DNA of 64,000 nucleotides from Motilimonas eburnea (GCF_021295345.1 NZ_JAIMJB010000010.1:62001-126000); one strand, 5' to 3'; shown: positions 1 through 10,985, counted from the first letter of the stretch. Numbers and translations: made by a program. Notes: generated from the sequence alone by a model not told the origin.

Positions 1-649
1 AAGGCTCAACCACAATCAGCAAGATCACGGCGGATACCCCTGTGATCAAAATGGCAATAAACTGGCCTATCTTGGCACCAGCCAAAAATAATAACCCAAC
101 CGTGGTGACCATCATTACCACCACTGAACCTAAATCCGGTTGCGCCAGCAGTAAGGTAGCTAACACGAATAACACGATCAAGGGTTTGAAAAAGCCCTTT
201 AAGGTTTCTTGAACTTCTTGTTGGCGCCTCACTAAGTAGCTGGCGAGGTAAGCAAACAAAGCAAACTTAGCAAACTCAGCAGGTTGAATGTTAATAGGGC
301 CAACCCCTATCCAGCGCACCGCCCCATTAACACTGCGCCCAACAATCAGCACGGCAATTAACAAGACGATGGCTAACAATAAAAAACGACCACTATTTTC
401 TTGCCAAAAACTTATCGGCAACATCAGCACAATTGCGCCCATCACCAAAGCGGCAATAACAAACACCCCATGACGCTTAACAAACATCATGGGATCATTT
501 TGTAATGCAATCCCTTCGGGAATCGACGCCGATGCCACCATAATTAAACCGATCACCACTAGACTAAGAGCCAATACCACTAATTGACGGTCGTAAAAGC
601 TATGTGTGGCGGCTGGAAATAACCAGCCTTTTAATCGGCTTAAGGACAT
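1..649 (-). CDS. ftsW: FtsW, septal peptidoglycan polymerase (SEDS family), N-terminal part
   Basis: SEDS-family glycan polymerase that works with FtsI (PBP3) in the inner membrane at the division septum. Only the first 216 or so residues are in the window; the C-terminal part lies off the left edge. The visible part begins MSLSRLKGWL and holds several hydrophobic helices, the first at about residues 23-41, and the conserved stretch around NIQPAEFAKFALF. The ATG at 649 lies inside the end of murD (10-base overlap), so translation is probably coupled. Position after murD is the standard dcw order. RodA is the only serious alternative, and the context excludes it. Confidence 0.93.
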   Translation of the reverse strand, partial: MSLSRLKGWLFPAATHSFYDRQLVVLALSLVVIGLIMVASASIPEGIALQNDPMMFVKRHGVFVIAALVMGAIVLMLPISFWQENSGRFLLLAIVLLIAVLIVGRSVNGAVRWIGVGPINIQPAEFAKFALFAYLASYLVRRQQEVQETLKGFFKPLIVLFVLATLLLAQPDLGSVVVMMVTTVGLLFLAGAKIGQFIAILITGVSAVILLIVVEP

Positions 650-1962
650 GGCAATGCCTCGACTAACTGGCGAAAGTGTTCCCCGCGAGCCATATAGTTA
701 GGGTACATATCTAAGCTGGCACAGGCCGGAGAGAGAAGCACCCAGTCGCCTTGCTCTGAGCGTTTTGCACAATAATTTACGGCCGCATCTAAATCATCAA
801 CAATCACGCATTTTTCATGCAAACGCGCAATCTCGGCTTTATCTTGACCAAAACACACGACGCTGGCAATGCGCTCAGCAAAAGCGGGAGCCAGCGGGCT
901 AAAGTCACCGCCTTTACCATCGCCACCCGCAATCAGGTGTAATTGCCCTGTGATGACAGGCGCTAAACCATCAATGGCTGCAAGGGTTGCGCCAACATTG
1001 GTCGCTTTAGAATCATTGATCCAGCGAACCCCGTTGACTTGTTTAATAAACTCACAACGATGAGCCAATCCTTTATAGTTTTTAGCCGCTTTGATGGCTG
1101 CTTGACGTTCAATCCCTGCGCAGTCTGCAATGGCTAAAGCCGCTAATACATTGGCCAGATTATGCAGTCCAGATAACTGCATTTCATCGCTCGTGAGTAA
1201 TCCTTGCTCGCCTTTAGTTAATGCGAAACCCGTCGAGCTGGGTTGTAAACCATAGTCATCTTCGTCATCAGTGCCAAAAGAAACTATCTGCGCCGACGTG
1301 GTTTCGGGGAACGTCAAGGGGTCATCGCGGTTGACTAATACATAAGCGGCGTTTTGGTAGATGCTCATCTTAGCTTGACGGTAAGCCTCAAACGAATCAT
1401 AGCGATCCATATGATCTTCCGAGACATTAAGTACCGTGGCCACGCGAGGTTTTAGGCTATGGGTGGTTTCCAGTTGAAAGCTCGATAGCTCAAGTACGTA
1501 TAAATCACAATCTTGCTTAAGTAAGGATAAAGCAGGCACGCCAATATTACCGCCCACCCCAACCTTTATTCCGGCTTGTTGCGCCATCTCACCGACTAAG
1601 CTGGTCACCGTGCTTTTACCGTTGGAGCCAGTAATCGCAATAACAGGCTTGTTCACCGCCCGTGCAAATAGCTCAATGTCACCGATAATCTCAACCCCAT
1701 TGGCCGCCGCTTCAACCAGGGCGGGTGACGCCAATGCAATACCTGGGCTGGCAATGATTAAATCAGCTTGATTCAGCAAAGCTTGATCGATTTCGCCCGC
1801 ATAGAGCGGCACATGGTCAGGTAGCTGATCTTTCCCTGGCGGCTCAGCACGCGTATCCACCACCTTAGGGATCACATCAAATTGTAAGCAATAGTCAACA
1901 CAAGACAGGCCTGTGATGCCCAGTCCTAAAATGACGATGTTTTGCTGCTTATGTAGTGACAT
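640..1962 (-). CDS. murD: MurD, UDP-N-acetylmuramoyl-L-alanine--D-glutamate ligase
   Basis: Cytoplasmic Mur ligase that adds D-glutamate to UDP-MurNAc-L-Ala using ATP. About 440 residues, normal for the family. An N-terminal Rossmann-like nucleotide-binding segment (VILGLGITGLS) is followed by the ATP P-loop GSNGKST at about residues 112-118, and the ligase signature HRCEF and NDSKATN lie further on. A GTG codon sits directly before the ATG at 1962; the ATG is preferred because it gives the usual N-terminus. It lies 18 bases after mraY and overlaps ftsW. Confidence 0.96.
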   Translation of the reverse strand: MSLHKQQNIVILGLGITGLSCVDYCLQFDVIPKVVDTRAEPPGKDQLPDHVPLYAGEIDQALLNQADLIIASPGIALASPALVEAAANGVEIIGDIELFARAVNKPVIAITGSNGKSTVTSLVGEMAQQAGIKVGVGGNIGVPALSLLKQDCDLYVLELSSFQLETTHSLKPRVATVLNVSEDHMDRYDSFEAYRQAKMSIYQNAAYVLVNRDDPLTFPETTSAQIVSFGTDDEDDYGLQPSSTGFALTKGEQGLLTSDEMQLSGLHNLANVLAALAIADCAGIERQAAIKAAKNYKGLAHRCEFIKQVNGVRWINDSKATNVGATLAAIDGLAPVITGQLHLIAGGDGKGGDFSPLAPAFAERIASVVCFGQDKAEIARLHEKCVIVDDLDAAVNYCAKRSEQGDWVLLSPACASLDMYPNYMARGEHFRQLVEALPCP

Positions 1963-1980
1963 CACTTTGCTTACCCCAAA

Positions 1981-3063
1981 TTAACGTAACTTAAGCGTCA
2001 CTAGACCCACTAGTACCAGCACTAAAGTAATGATCCAAAAGCGCACTATCACCCGAGGCTCGGGCCAACCTTTTAGCTCATAGTGGTGATGGATAGGTGC
2101 CATGCGAAAAATGCGTTGACGACGTAACTTATAAGAGCCCACCTGCAAAATAACGGATAAGGTTTCCATCACAAACACGCCGCCCATGATCACCAGTAGA
2201 ATTTCTTGGCGCACCAATACCGCAATCGTACCCAATAGGGCCCCCAAAGAAAGTGAGCCCACATCGCCCATAAAAACTTGTGCCGGATACGTGTTAAACC
2301 ATAAGAAACCAAGCCCTGCGCCGACTATCGCCATACACACAACCAAAACTTCACTGGCCTGCGGGATATAGGGAATAAATAAATATGACGAGAAGTTAAC
2401 GTTACCTGTTAAGTAGGCAATGATACCAAAGGCGGCCGCCACCATCACAGTAGGCATAATAGCGAGACCATCAAGGCCATCGGTTAAGTTCACCGCATTA
2501 CTGCTGCCCACGATGACAAAGTAGGTCCAAATGATGAAAAATAGCCCAAGTTGAGGCATCACATCCTTGAAAAAAGGCACGACAAGCTGAGTTTGCCCTT
2601 CGCTGTTGGCGGTAAAATACAAAAATGCAGCGACTGAAATAGCCGCAGCCGAAAGCCAAAAATATTTCCAGCGCGCAATTAATCCATCGGTATTTTTGTG
2701 CACCACCTTGCGGTAATCATCAACAAAGCCAATGGCCGCAAAACTAAATAACACAAACAATAGCACCCAGATGTAACTATTATCTAAGCGCGCCCACAGT
2801 AAGGTAGAAATAGCAATGGCCGCCACTATCAGTACGCCTCCCATGGTTGGCGTACCCCGTTTACTAAAGTGCGACTCCGGCCCATCATGGCGTACCACTT
2901 GGCCAATTTGCAGCAGTTGCAAACGGCGAATTAACTTGGGGCCCATCCACAAGGCAACCACTAATGCGGTTAAAATACTCATTACCGCACGAAACGTCAG
3001 GTATGACACTACGTTGAAAAAAGAAAAATGAGCCGTTAATAGCTCAGCCAGCCAAACTAACAT
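1981..3063 (-). CDS. mraY: MraY, phospho-N-acetylmuramoyl-pentapeptide transferase
   Basis: Integral membrane enzyme that transfers phospho-MurNAc-pentapeptide from UDP to undecaprenyl phosphate, making lipid I. 360 residues, the same as the E. coli protein. Visible family marks are the aspartate pair in VDDYRKV (about residues 115-116), [10 protein letters not shown], and the histidine cluster [13 protein letters not shown] near residue 325. About ten hydrophobic helices are evident. The start overlaps the end of murF by 7 bases, as expected for coupled dcw translation. Confidence 0.97.
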   Translation of the reverse strand: MLVWLAELLTAHFSFFNVVSYLTFRAVMSILTALVVALWMGPKLIRRLQLLQIGQVVRHDGPESHFSKRGTPTMGGVLIVAAIAISTLLWARLDNSYIWVLLFVLFSFAAIGFVDDYRKVVHKNTDGLIARWKYFWLSAAAISVAAFLYFTANSEGQTQLVVPFFKDVMPQLGLFFIIWTYFVIVGSSNAVNLTDGLDGLAIMPTVMVAAAFGIIAYLTGNVNFSSYLFIPYIPQASEVLVVCMAIVGAGLGFLWFNTYPAQVFMGDVGSLSLGALLGTIAVLVRQEILLVIMGGVFVMETLSVILQVGSYKLRRQRIFRMAPIHHHYELKGWPEPRVIVRFWIITLVLVLVGLVTLKLR

Positions 3064-4433
3064 GCTTGCGCCTTTTGATTTTGATTAATAAATGCAACAA
3101 CTTCTTCCATATGGGCACTGCGTGAGCCTTTCACTAAAATGCTAATGGGTTGTGTTTCGTCTAATAATTGTTCTGCTAACCAAGCATATAAGGCCGCCTT
3201 GTCAGCAAAATAGTGGCCGACACTCGCGGCGCCTTCTGCGGTATGCAAGCTCAACACGCCAACAGCAGCCACCGCATCGACCTGCTTAGCTAACGCATAT
3301 TCACCTAAGGCTTGATGATATTGACGGGCTTGATCGCCCAGCTCGCCCATGTCACCGACCACAAACATGCGTTTGCCCGGGTAAAGCGCCAGTAAATCTA
3401 TCGCAGCTTGCGCCGAAGCTAGGTTAGCATTGTAGGTATCGTCGATGACGGTTAAGTTTGGGCGCACTTGATGCACATTCAACCGCCCTTTGGCCGCTTG
3501 CATGTGGCCAACCCCTGCGGCGATGGTGGCCAAACTCACCCCGATTTCTAAACATAAACTGGCCGCCGCTAAGGCATTTGAAACATTATGTAGGCCGGGA
3601 ACAGGTAAGCTGATGGCTTGCTGACCTTGAGCTGCATGTAAGATAAATGAGGCTAAGCCTTGTTCGTTCAACTCAATGTCGGTGGCAAACACATGGGCAT
3701 CTTGATTTTGACTCGAAAACCATTTCAGAGGTTTATCTTTTACTCTTTGTTGCCAATAACTTAAGAAGTCACTGTCGCCATTCACGATGGCAACCCCGTG
3801 CTCTTTTAAACCAGAGAAAATTTCACTTTTAGCTTGGGCCACCCCTTGAATAGAGCCAAAACCTTCAATGTGCGCAGGCATCACATTATTTATCAACGCC
3901 ACATCGGGGCGGGTTAACGAACTGGTATAGGCAATTTCGCCCTTGTGATTAGCACCCAATTCAATGACCGCAAATTGATGCTCATGAGTCAGGCGTAATA
4001 AGGTGAGTGGTACACCAATTTCGTTATTAAAATTCCCCGCCGTGGCGAGCACCTTACCTTCAAGTCCCAAAATAGCTGCCACCATTTCTTTGGTGGTGGT
4101 TTTGCCGTTACTGCCTGTGATGGCGACCGTCTTAGGATTGACCTTGGCCTTCACAAACGCGCCCAATGCCCCTAAGGCATGCTGGCTATCGGCCACCACA
4201 ATTTGAGCGATATCCACATCCAACGCACGTTCAACGATCACCGCAGCAGCGCCAAGCTGCGCAGCTTGGTTAACAAATTCATGACCATCAAATGAAGCGC
4301 CAACGAGGGCAATAAATAAATCTCCCGCCGCGATTTGTCGCGTGTCCGTGGTGACACTGGTTATGTCTGCATCAGCACCAATAAACTGGCCCTCTACCGC
4401 TGCAGCTATCTCTTTGAGAGTTAAACGGATCAT
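3057..4433 (-). CDS. murF: MurF, UDP-MurNAc-tripeptide--D-alanyl-D-alanine ligase
   Basis: Adds D-Ala-D-Ala to UDP-MurNAc-tripeptide, the last soluble step of precursor synthesis. 458 residues. The ATP-binding loop GSNGKTT is at about residues 107-113, followed by the conserved [10 protein letters not shown] and DDTYNAN segments typical of MurF. A 64-base gap separates it from murE, the longest gap inside this dcw cluster; no clear terminator or promoter was seen in it. Confidence 0.97.
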   Translation of the reverse strand: MIRLTLKEIAAAVEGQFIGADADITSVTTDTRQIAAGDLFIALVGASFDGHEFVNQAAQLGAAAVIVERALDVDIAQIVVADSQHALGALGAFVKAKVNPKTVAITGSNGKTTTKEMVAAILGLEGKVLATAGNFNNEIGVPLTLLRLTHEHQFAVIELGANHKGEIAYTSSLTRPDVALINNVMPAHIEGFGSIQGVAQAKSEIFSGLKEHGVAIVNGDSDFLSYWQQRVKDKPLKWFSSQNQDAHVFATDIELNEQGLASFILHAAQGQQAISLPVPGLHNVSNALAAASLCLEIGVSLATIAAGVGHMQAAKGRLNVHQVRPNLTVIDDTYNANLASAQAAIDLLALYPGKRMFVVGDMGELGDQARQYHQALGEYALAKQVDAVAAVGVLSLHTAEGAASVGHYFADKAALYAWLAEQLLDETQPISILVKGSRSAHMEEVVAFINQNQKAQAC

Positions 4434-4497
4434 GCGTTACCTATTAACCAATTACTAACAAAAATTCAGAAGATAATAACTCAATTAACATTGCGCC

Positions 4498-5970
4498 TTA
4501 CCCCTGCAATAAAGACTCGACCGTGTCTCGGTCGCTATAATAAAACGTTTCCTGACCAATAATTTGGTATGTTTCATGGCCTTTGCCTGCCACTAAAATC
4601 ACATCGGACGGCGCTGCATTCATTAATGCAAACGCTATCGCACTGGCCCTATCGTGAATGACATTGACCAGCTCTGGACGCGTGAACCCGGCCATAATAT
4701 CGGCGACAATCTCAGTCGCGGGCTCTGTTCGCGGATTATCATCGACCACGATCACCTGATCGGCATATTGCTCTGCGGCTTGAGCCATCAATGGCCGCTT
4801 ACCTTTATCACGATCCCCCCCGCAGCCGAACAGCACCCATAATTTTGCATCACAATGTAATGCTAACCCTTGTAAAGCTTGTGCTAGTGCATCGGGGGTG
4901 TGAGCATAATCAATGACCACGGTAGGTTTATCGTCAGCAATAAAGCGTGCCATGCGCCCATCAACGGGAGAGAGTTTCGAGGCGGTTTGCAGCAAACCAG
5001 CTAACTCAACGCCTTGACAAAGGAGGGCCGCCAACACACAAGCGAGATTAAAGACGTTAAACTGAGCATACAAGGGAGCTTGTATTTGCCCCTCGCCCCA
5101 ACTGGACACAAAATCAAACTGCAAGCCATGGGCTAAATACTGGACCGAGGTGACCTGTAAAAACGGGCCTTGATGATTGGCAGGTCGATTAAAACCAACA
5201 CTGATGGCATCCGGCATGTCAGCCAGCCAAACTAGGCCAAGTTCATCATCGCAGTTAATAATTTTGTGCTCTAAAGACGCGAAGTCAAACAACTGTCTTT
5301 TGGCTGCCCCATAGGCGGCCATGGTGCCATGATAATCTAAATGGTCTCGGGTCAAGTTGGTAAAAATAGCGGTATTAAAAGGCAAAGCGGCAACGCGGTG
5401 TTGGTCTAAACCGTGAGAAGACACCTCCATTGCGACCCATTGCGCACCTTGTTGCTGTAACTCAGCCAGCTGGTGCTGAATTTCAATCGGGCTACCTGTG
5501 GTATTTAAGCCCGCAACCAACTGGCCGTATAAGCCGTTGCCTATGGTACCTAGTACACCAGCGCGTTGCCCCAACAAGGTCAACCAGTTCGCCATCAAAC
5601 AGCAAATCGTACTTTTGCCATTGGTTCCAGTCACCCCAACTAAGGTCATTCGCTCACCGGGCTGTTGATAAAAGCGCCCAGCCAAGGCTGAAACCTGATG
5701 CGACAACCGATAGAGAGAAATAATGGCTTGCCCTTGCGGTCCGAAATCATATTGCCCATCTTGCTCTGGGCTCTCGGTTTCAACCAACGCAGCCACCGCA
5801 CCATTAGCTAAGGCTTGAGGCACATAGGCCGCCGCGTCTTGCTGCGAACCTTTAATCGCAACAAACAGCTCGCCGGCTTGTACCTTACGGCTATCCAGAC
5901 ACAAGCCAGTAAAACTAATATCACTCACTTCAGGAGCGAGATGATCAAGTAGATCAGATAATTTCATCAT
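4498..5970 (-). CDS. murE: MurE, UDP-MurNAc-L-Ala-D-Glu--meso-diaminopimelate ligase
   Basis: Adds the third stem-peptide residue. The ATP loop GTNGKST is at about residues 115-121. The motif DNPRTE at about residues 411-416 marks enzymes that use meso-diaminopimelate rather than lysine, so the peptidoglycan should be the Gram-negative DAP type. 490 residues. Two consecutive ATG codons are present; the first overlaps the ftsI stop as TAATG. Confidence 0.96.
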   Translation of the reverse strand: MMKLSDLLDHLAPEVSDISFTGLCLDSRKVQAGELFVAIKGSQQDAAAYVPQALANGAVAALVETESPEQDGQYDFGPQGQAIISLYRLSHQVSALAGRFYQQPGERMTLVGVTGTNGKSTICCLMANWLTLLGQRAGVLGTIGNGLYGQLVAGLNTTGSPIEIQHQLAELQQQGAQWVAMEVSSHGLDQHRVAALPFNTAIFTNLTRDHLDYHGTMAAYGAAKRQLFDFASLEHKIINCDDELGLVWLADMPDAISVGFNRPANHQGPFLQVTSVQYLAHGLQFDFVSSWGEGQIQAPLYAQFNVFNLACVLAALLCQGVELAGLLQTASKLSPVDGRMARFIADDKPTVVIDYAHTPDALAQALQGLALHCDAKLWVLFGCGGDRDKGKRPLMAQAAEQYADQVIVVDDNPRTEPATEIVADIMAGFTRPELVNVIHDRASAIAFALMNAAPSDVILVAGKGHETYQIIGQETFYYSDRDTVESLLQG

Positions 5971-7712
5971 TATGGCTCCTGTATTAATGCTTCGCTGATG
6001 GGACGCTGACGACTTAAACGCACCGCCTTATCATCAGGGGCGACATTGAGTAATTGCAACGCGCCCCCCATGACCTCGGCAAACACAGGCGCAGCAACAT
6101 CACCGCCGTAGTAACGGTCGCCCTTGGGCTCATTAACGATAACCGCAATCGCTAGCCTTGGATTAGAAACAGGTGCCACTCCCGCAAACACAGCCACATA
6201 ATCATCACCATACCCCCCTGCAACGGCTTTTCGAGAAGTACCGGTTTTACCTGCGACACGGTATCCCTCAACTTGCGCTTGGGTCCCCGTCCCCCCTTTT
6301 TGCGTCACGCTCTCAAGCATACTAACAAGACGCAATGCCGTTTCTTTGGGCATGACTTGTTCACCTTGCGGCGCTTGATCCCGCTTCACCATAGATAAGG
6401 GGTAGCTGACGCCACCGCTGCCAAGAATGGCGTAGGCTTGTGCTAGCTGTAAGGTATTGGCCGTGATGGCGTAACCAAATGACATGGTGGCTAATTCAAA
6501 ATCAGACCAACGACGACGCGATGGCAACAAGCCTGATGTCTCACCGATAAGACCGATACCAGTATCCGAGCCTAATCCGACATCGGCAAAAGTTTGCTGT
6601 AAACGTGGCGCCGTCAGCTCCAGCGCTAATTTACTAACCCCGATATTGCTCGATTTTTGTAAGATGGTGGTTAAGTCCATTTCACCATAATTACGATGGT
6701 CTGCCACTCGGCGCCCGCCAATTCGCATCCAACCGGGTGAGGTATCTATCACCGCATCGGGTTCAACCACATTATTGATGAGTGCACTCGCCACAACAAA
6801 GGGCTTCACGGTCGAGCCCGGCTCAAAGGTATCGGTGATGGCGCGGTTACGAACCCTAAAACTTTGATATTGGCCGCGGTTATTCGGGTTAAATGAAGGC
6901 GAATTAACCATGGCCAGTACTTCGCCGTTGGTCACGTCAATCACCACGGCCGAGCCGGAAGTCGCACGGTTTAGCTTGACGTATTTTTTCAATGCGCGAT
7001 AAGCAATAGACTGAATGCGTTGATCGATACTGAGTGTAATATCTTTCGCTTGCTGCGCTTCTTTTACGACCGAGATATCTTCAATCACACGCCCATGTCG
7101 ATCTTTACGCACTTTACGTTGCCCTGGAATGCCCGTAAGCCAGTCATCGTAAGCCTTTTCAATGCCTTCTTGGCCCTTGTCATCGATGTTGGTAAAGCCA
7201 ATAATTTGTGAGCTTATTTCGCCTGCGGGGTAGAAGCGACGAGATTCAGGCTTAAGGTAGACGCCAGGCAGTGCCAGCTGGTTAACGTATTGCGCCATTG
7301 CTGGGCTGACTTGACGTTTTAAATAGATAAAGCGCTTCTTGGGGTTTTCGACCTTAGCGAGCAGTTTCTCTGTTTCTACTGACAATACATCAGATAACGC
7401 CTGCCATGCTTTGCTGTTACTTAAGCTGCCTTTTTCGTGAATCACCTTAGGGTCGGCCCATACCGCCTGGACTGGCACACTGATGGCGAGCGGCTCTCCA
7501 TTGCGATCGCTTATAATGCCCCGTTGCACCTGAGTTGACGTGGTGCGCAAGCTACGCAAGTCGCCTTCTTTTTGCAGTCGATCAGGTTCAATAATTTGAA
7601 TGTAGGCGGCTCGAGCAAGCAACGAAGCAAAGACCAACACGATCACCACCGACACCGTCATAAAGCGCCAGTTAATGAAATTTGGTTTTGCTTTCGGATT
7701 ACGCTTGATCAT
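5970..7712 (-). CDS. ftsI: FtsI / PBP3, septal peptidoglycan transpeptidase
   Basis: Class B penicillin-binding protein that cross-links septal peptidoglycan with FtsW. 580 residues. A short cytoplasmic tail is followed by one membrane helix (about 17-38), a PBP dimerisation domain, and the transpeptidase domain with all three active-site motifs: SxxK as STVK at 300-303, SxN as SSN at 354-356, and KTGT at 488-491. The C-terminus is short after the catalytic domain. It overlaps ftsL by 4 bases and murE by 1. Confidence 0.97.
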   Translation of the reverse strand: MIKRNPKAKPNFINWRFMTVSVVIVLVFASLLARAAYIQIIEPDRLQKEGDLRSLRTTSTQVQRGIISDRNGEPLAISVPVQAVWADPKVIHEKGSLSNSKAWQALSDVLSVETEKLLAKVENPKKRFIYLKRQVSPAMAQYVNQLALPGVYLKPESRRFYPAGEISSQIIGFTNIDDKGQEGIEKAYDDWLTGIPGQRKVRKDRHGRVIEDISVVKEAQQAKDITLSIDQRIQSIAYRALKKYVKLNRATSGSAVVIDVTNGEVLAMVNSPSFNPNNRGQYQSFRVRNRAITDTFEPGSTVKPFVVASALINNVVEPDAVIDTSPGWMRIGGRRVADHRNYGEMDLTTILQKSSNIGVSKLALELTAPRLQQTFADVGLGSDTGIGLIGETSGLLPSRRRWSDFELATMSFGYAITANTLQLAQAYAILGSGGVSYPLSMVKRDQAPQGEQVMPKETALRLVSMLESVTQKGGTGTQAQVEGYRVAGKTGTSRKAVAGGYGDDYVAVFAGVAPVSNPRLAIAVIVNEPKGDRYYGGDVAAPVFAEVMGGALQLLNVAPDDKAVRLSRQRPISEALIQEP

Positions 7713-8020
7713 GGTAATTCAACCACCTGTTCAGACTCACCTTTCGCCCGCTGCATGTTTAATTGTTCATTGGCTATACGCCGGATCCGGCTATGCTCAA
7801 CCAAGGCATTTTGTTCCAGTAATAAGTTACGCCACTCAATGTCTAGGTTGTCTTTTTCTGCTCGAAGCATCTCTCGCTTTGCCGTCATCAGGCGTGTTTC
7901 ATGGGTCGCTAATATAACGGCAAAGGCGCTAGCTGCAACAGCTAACGCCAATAACAAGGTAAACTTGTATTTAAGCAAGTCTTTAACAACAATTTGTAAC
8001 AAACTGGGTTTAAAAATCAT
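7709..8020 (-). CDS. ftsL: FtsL, bitopic divisome protein
   Basis: Small division protein that forms a complex with FtsB and FtsQ and activates FtsWI. 103 residues: an N-terminal cytoplasmic tail, one membrane helix at about 20-38 (rich in L and A), then a periplasmic coiled coil beginning near [20 protein letters not shown]. Sequence is weakly conserved in this family, so the call rests on size, topology and its place between rsmH and ftsI, with 4-base overlaps on both sides. Confidence 0.93.
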   Translation of the reverse strand: MIFKPSLLQIVVKDLLKYKFTLLLALAVAASAFAVILATHETRLMTAKREMLRAEKDNLDIEWRNLLLEQNALVEHSRIRRIANEQLNMQRAKGESEQVVELP

Positions 8021-8961
8021 GCTAACCTTTTGGCAACCCTTAACACAGAGCTCCTTGCTCGCGGGTTTTGTTCTATTTCTTCCTTGCTCGGTTTCATGGC
8101 CTTACCCACGGATTTTAATGTTCGCCCTTGATTTAATTGTTCTTCGGTTAAAGGCAAACCTGCGGGCACTTCAGGCCCCTTTTCTTGGTTGCGAATGAAA
8201 CGCTTAACCATGCGATCTTCTAAAGAATGGAAGCTAATCACAGATAGCTGGCCTTCAGGCTTAAGCACATCGAGTGACCCCATTAAGGCTTTATCTATTT
8301 CTTCCAGCTCACTGTTGATATAAATACGAATGGCCTGAAATGTGCGAGTAGCAGGGTGCTTATTCTTTTCTTTACTCGGATTGACTCGAGCGATCATCTC
8401 GGCCAAGGGTTTGGTGCGGGTGTATGGCTCACGCTCCACTCTGTCCATCACGATCGCACGGGCAATTTTACGGGCATGGCGCTCCTCGCCAAAGGTTTTT
8501 AATACCCAAGCAATATCGTCAACATCCGCTTTAGCAAGCCAGTCGGCCGCGCTGATGCCAGAAGTGGGGTCCATGCGCATATCCAGTGGGCCATCTCGCA
8601 AAAAGCTAAAACCACGTTCGGCATCATCAAGCTGAGGTGAAGACACCCCAAGATCCATCAAAACACCATCCACCTTGCCGGTTAAGCCAAGCTCTTCTAT
8701 ATACTGAGCCAAACCAGAAAAAGGGCCATGGACGATTTGAAAACGAGGATCTTGCTGGGCAAGGGCACGACCAACGGCAATGGCTTGCGGGTCACGGTCA
8801 ATGGCGATAAGGCGACCGTTGGCGCCAAGCTGCGATAAGATATGGCGGGAATGACCGCCGCGACCAAAGGTACAGTCAACATAGATACCGTCAGGTTGAA
8901 TATTCAACCCTGCCACGGCTTCATCAAGTAGTACGGTGGTATGGACAAATTCAGTTGTCAT
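8017..8961 (-). CDS. rsmH: RsmH (MraW), 16S rRNA m4C1402 methyltransferase
   Basis: SAM-dependent N4-methyltransferase acting on C1402 of 16S rRNA. 314 residues. The SAM-binding loop is visible as [10 protein letters not shown] (about 29-38), with [14 protein letters not shown] and the C-terminal [15 protein letters not shown] and [12 protein letters not shown] motifs of the family. The start abuts the mraZ stop, so the two are translationally linked. Confidence 0.97.
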   Translation of the reverse strand: MTTEFVHTTVLLDEAVAGLNIQPDGIYVDCTFGRGGHSRHILSQLGANGRLIAIDRDPQAIAVGRALAQQDPRFQIVHGPFSGLAQYIEELGLTGKVDGVLMDLGVSSPQLDDAERGFSFLRDGPLDMRMDPTSGISAADWLAKADVDDIAWVLKTFGEERHARKIARAIVMDRVEREPYTRTKPLAEMIARVNPSKEKNKHPATRTFQAIRIYINSELEEIDKALMGSLDVLKPEGQLSVISFHSLEDRMVKRFIRNQEKGPEVPAGLPLTEEQLNQGRTLKSVGKAMKPSKEEIEQNPRARSSVLRVAKRLA

Positions 8962-9419
8962 TAAAGAGAAAATTCCTGTAATCCTTCAGAAAGCGTTTCG
9001 CTATTGAGACGCTGAGCCACCACATCTTGCTCAACTTGCTCTAGCCATTTCGCTTCATCCCAAAGTTCAAATTTATTGAGTTGGCCAACCAACATCATTT
9101 TTTTTTCAAGCCCAGCGTATTGTCGCAGGGGGGCGGTTAACAAAATACGCCCCGCTTTATCCAATTCACAGTCTGTGGCGTACCCTAACAACAATCGCTG
9201 TAAGCGTCGTTCTTGCGGCTGAATACTGGACAGTTTGCTCAGCTTTTTTTCTATTTCTAACCACTCGTGTAATGGGTAAAGCAATAAGCTGGGGTGACAA
9301 ATATCCACGGTACACACCAATTGCCCCTGGCACTCATCGAATAGCCAGTCGCGGTATTTCGTTGGTATGGCGAAACGCCCTTTACTATCAAGGTTGATCC
9401 CTTGAGCACCGCGTAACAC
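8961..9419 (-). CDS. mraZ: MraZ, transcriptional repressor of the dcw operon
   Basis: AbrB/SpoVT-type DNA-binding protein that represses its own operon and opposes RsmH activity. 152 residues with two repeats of the MraZ fold; [16 protein letters not shown] near the N-terminus and [18 protein letters not shown] in the second half are diagnostic. The start is a GTG ([11 protein letters not shown]), matching E. coli MFRGA; an AAGGA ribosome-binding sequence lies about 10 bases upstream. First gene of the operon. Confidence 0.96.
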   Translation of the reverse strand: MLRGAQGINLDSKGRFAIPTKYRDWLFDECQGQLVCTVDICHPSLLLYPLHEWLEIEKKLSKLSSIQPQERRLQRLLLGYATDCELDKAGRILLTAPLRQYAGLEKKMMLVGQLNKFELWDEAKWLEQVEQDVVAQRLNSETLSEGLQEFSL

Positions 9420-9438
9420 GTGATAACGTCCTTAACTT

Positions 9439-9473
9439 AGCCCCAAATTCCCACAAATCTACACTTTTTCCCA
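9439..9473 (-). promoter_or_regulatory. MraZ operator repeats upstream of mraZ
   Basis: Read on the minus strand there are TGGGA boxes at 9473-9469 and 9453-9449, with a degenerate TGTAG box exactly between them (9463-9459) and a weak GGGCT at 9443-9439. All are 10 bases apart. MraZ proteins are known to bind direct TGGGN repeats spaced by 5 bases just upstream of mraZ, so this is very probably its autoregulatory site. Confidence 0.8.
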
Positions 9474-9482
9474 CAAAACCTA

Positions 9483-9510
9483 ATTTTAAGGCGCTTTTCA
9501 ACCAATGCAA
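9483..9510 (-). promoter_or_regulatory. Candidate sigma-70 promoter of the dcw operon
   Basis: On the minus strand TTGCAT (9510-9505) and TAAAAT (9488-9483) are separated by 16 bases and lie just upstream of the MraZ boxes, so transcription would start within or next to the operator. Inferred from sequence only. Confidence 0.55.
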
Positions 9511-9701
9511 GTGAGGATCATGATTCCATGTCGCATTATTTTGTTTAATTTCTCATCACAATCTGGAAGCCTATGATTTAGATGTAATTAACGGATGGGG
9601 ATTATGATTAATTTTTGCAGCTTTGCGCTTTTGTGAAGAATAATTCATCTTCAACAATGACTTACGCACCTCAAAACGTGTGAACAGCTGATTTTGATGA
9701 C
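9511..9701. other. Intergenic region between rnpB terminator and dcw promoter
   Basis: AT-rich stretch of about 190 bases between the dcw promoter and the rnpB terminator. No open frame with family resemblance, no tRNA and no strong repeat was seen. It may hold further upstream dcw regulatory sites. Confidence 0.6.
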
Positions 9702-9732
9702 AAAAAAAACCAGGTAGACAGCGTCTACCTGG
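9702..9732 (-). terminator. Rho-independent terminator of rnpB
   Basis: Minus-strand hairpin with a perfect 10-bp stem CCAGGTAGAC / GTCTACCTGG and a 3-base loop, followed by a run of U residues. It lies directly after the 3' end of the RNase P RNA. Confidence 0.93.
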
Positions 9733-9740
9733 TTAGATTT

Positions 9741-10094
<354 letters not shown>

Positions 10095-10103
10095 AGGGCG
10101 CGG

Positions 10104-10132
10104 ATTATAGCTAGGCCCATATGAAATAGCAA
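10104..10132 (-). promoter_or_regulatory. rnpB promoter
   Basis: Minus-strand TTGCTA (10132-10127), a 17-base spacer, and a consensus TATAAT (10109-10104), placed about ten bases upstream of the rnpB 5' end. Confidence 0.8.
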
Positions 10133-10145
10133 TGCGCCAAGCGGG

Positions 10146-10985
10146 TTATGACAAGTTTTCTATTCCCCATTTGTACAAGGCATTTTTCTTAACCTGATGG
10201 ATCTCTGCTGTTAATGCCGCTGCTTTTTTGAGGGGTAACTCTTTGATCAGTAGGGCTAATGTTTGCAATACTGGCTGGGTTAACGCATTTGGATCGGGTT
10301 TAAAACCGGCAATCAGAAGCACAAACTCGCCACGTAACCGATTGTCATCCTCTTGCAACCAAGGCAATATTTCCCCTGCTGGGCCGCCATGTATGGTTTC
10401 AAAGGTTTTCGTTATTTCCCGAGCCAGTACGATTTTTCGCTCGGGCCCCATCACCGCAATGATCTTTTCTACCGTATCCAGCACGCGACGAGGCGACTCA
10501 TAAAAAACCAGAGTACGAGTGTCTTCGGCTAAGGCGGTCAACACGTCGGTTTTTGCCTTATCTTTGGCGGGTAAAAAACCCTCAAATGAAAATCGATCTG
10601 AAGGCAGCCCAGAGGCACTTAAGGCTGTAATAGCAGCACAAGGCCCTGGCAATGGCACAACATTGATGCCCGCTGCACGACAATCATTCACTAAATGATA
10701 ACCCGGATCGCTGATAAGTGGTGTTCCAGCATCTGAGACGAGCGCAATGGATTGTCCTTGTTGCATCTTTGCAATTAGCGCAGCGGACTTTTGTTGCTCA
10801 TTATGATCATGCAGTGCAAAGCAAGGTTTACTGATTTGATAATGATTAAGTAATTTGGCGGTATGACGGGTATCTTCAGCGGCGATAAGATCCACTTGGC
10901 TCAATACCTCAAGGGCACGTTCTGTGATGTCTTTGATGTTGCCAATCGGGGTAGGCACAATAAATAAGGCGGCAGTTTCTAGCAT
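10146..10985 (-). CDS. rsmI: RsmI, 16S rRNA 2'-O-methyltransferase (C1402)
   Basis: Tetrapyrrole-methylase-fold enzyme that 2'-O-methylates C1402 of 16S rRNA, the same base RsmH modifies. 279 residues. Family marks visible: [14 protein letters not shown] near the N-terminus, [24 protein letters not shown] (about 84-95), and [16 protein letters not shown]. It is divergent from lpoA, the common arrangement in gammaproteobacteria. Confidence 0.96.
   Translation of the reverse strand: MLETAALFIVPTPIGNIKDITERALEVLSQVDLIAAEDTRHTAKLLNHYQISKPCFALHDHNEQQKSAALIAKMQQGQSIALVSDAGTPLISDPGYHLVNDCRAAGINVVPLPGPCAAITALSASGLPSDRFSFEGFLPAKDKAKTDVLTALAEDTRTLVFYESPRRVLDTVEKIIAVMGPERKIVLAREITKTFETIHGGPAGEILPWLQEDDNRLRGEFVLLIAGFKPDPNALTQPVLQTLALLIKELPLKKAAALTAEIHQVKKNALYKWGIENLS

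Noticed and set aside
7572-8198. 208-codon plus-strand frame across ftsI, ftsL and rsmH
   Set aside because: It runs antisense through three well-supported dcw genes and shows no domain.
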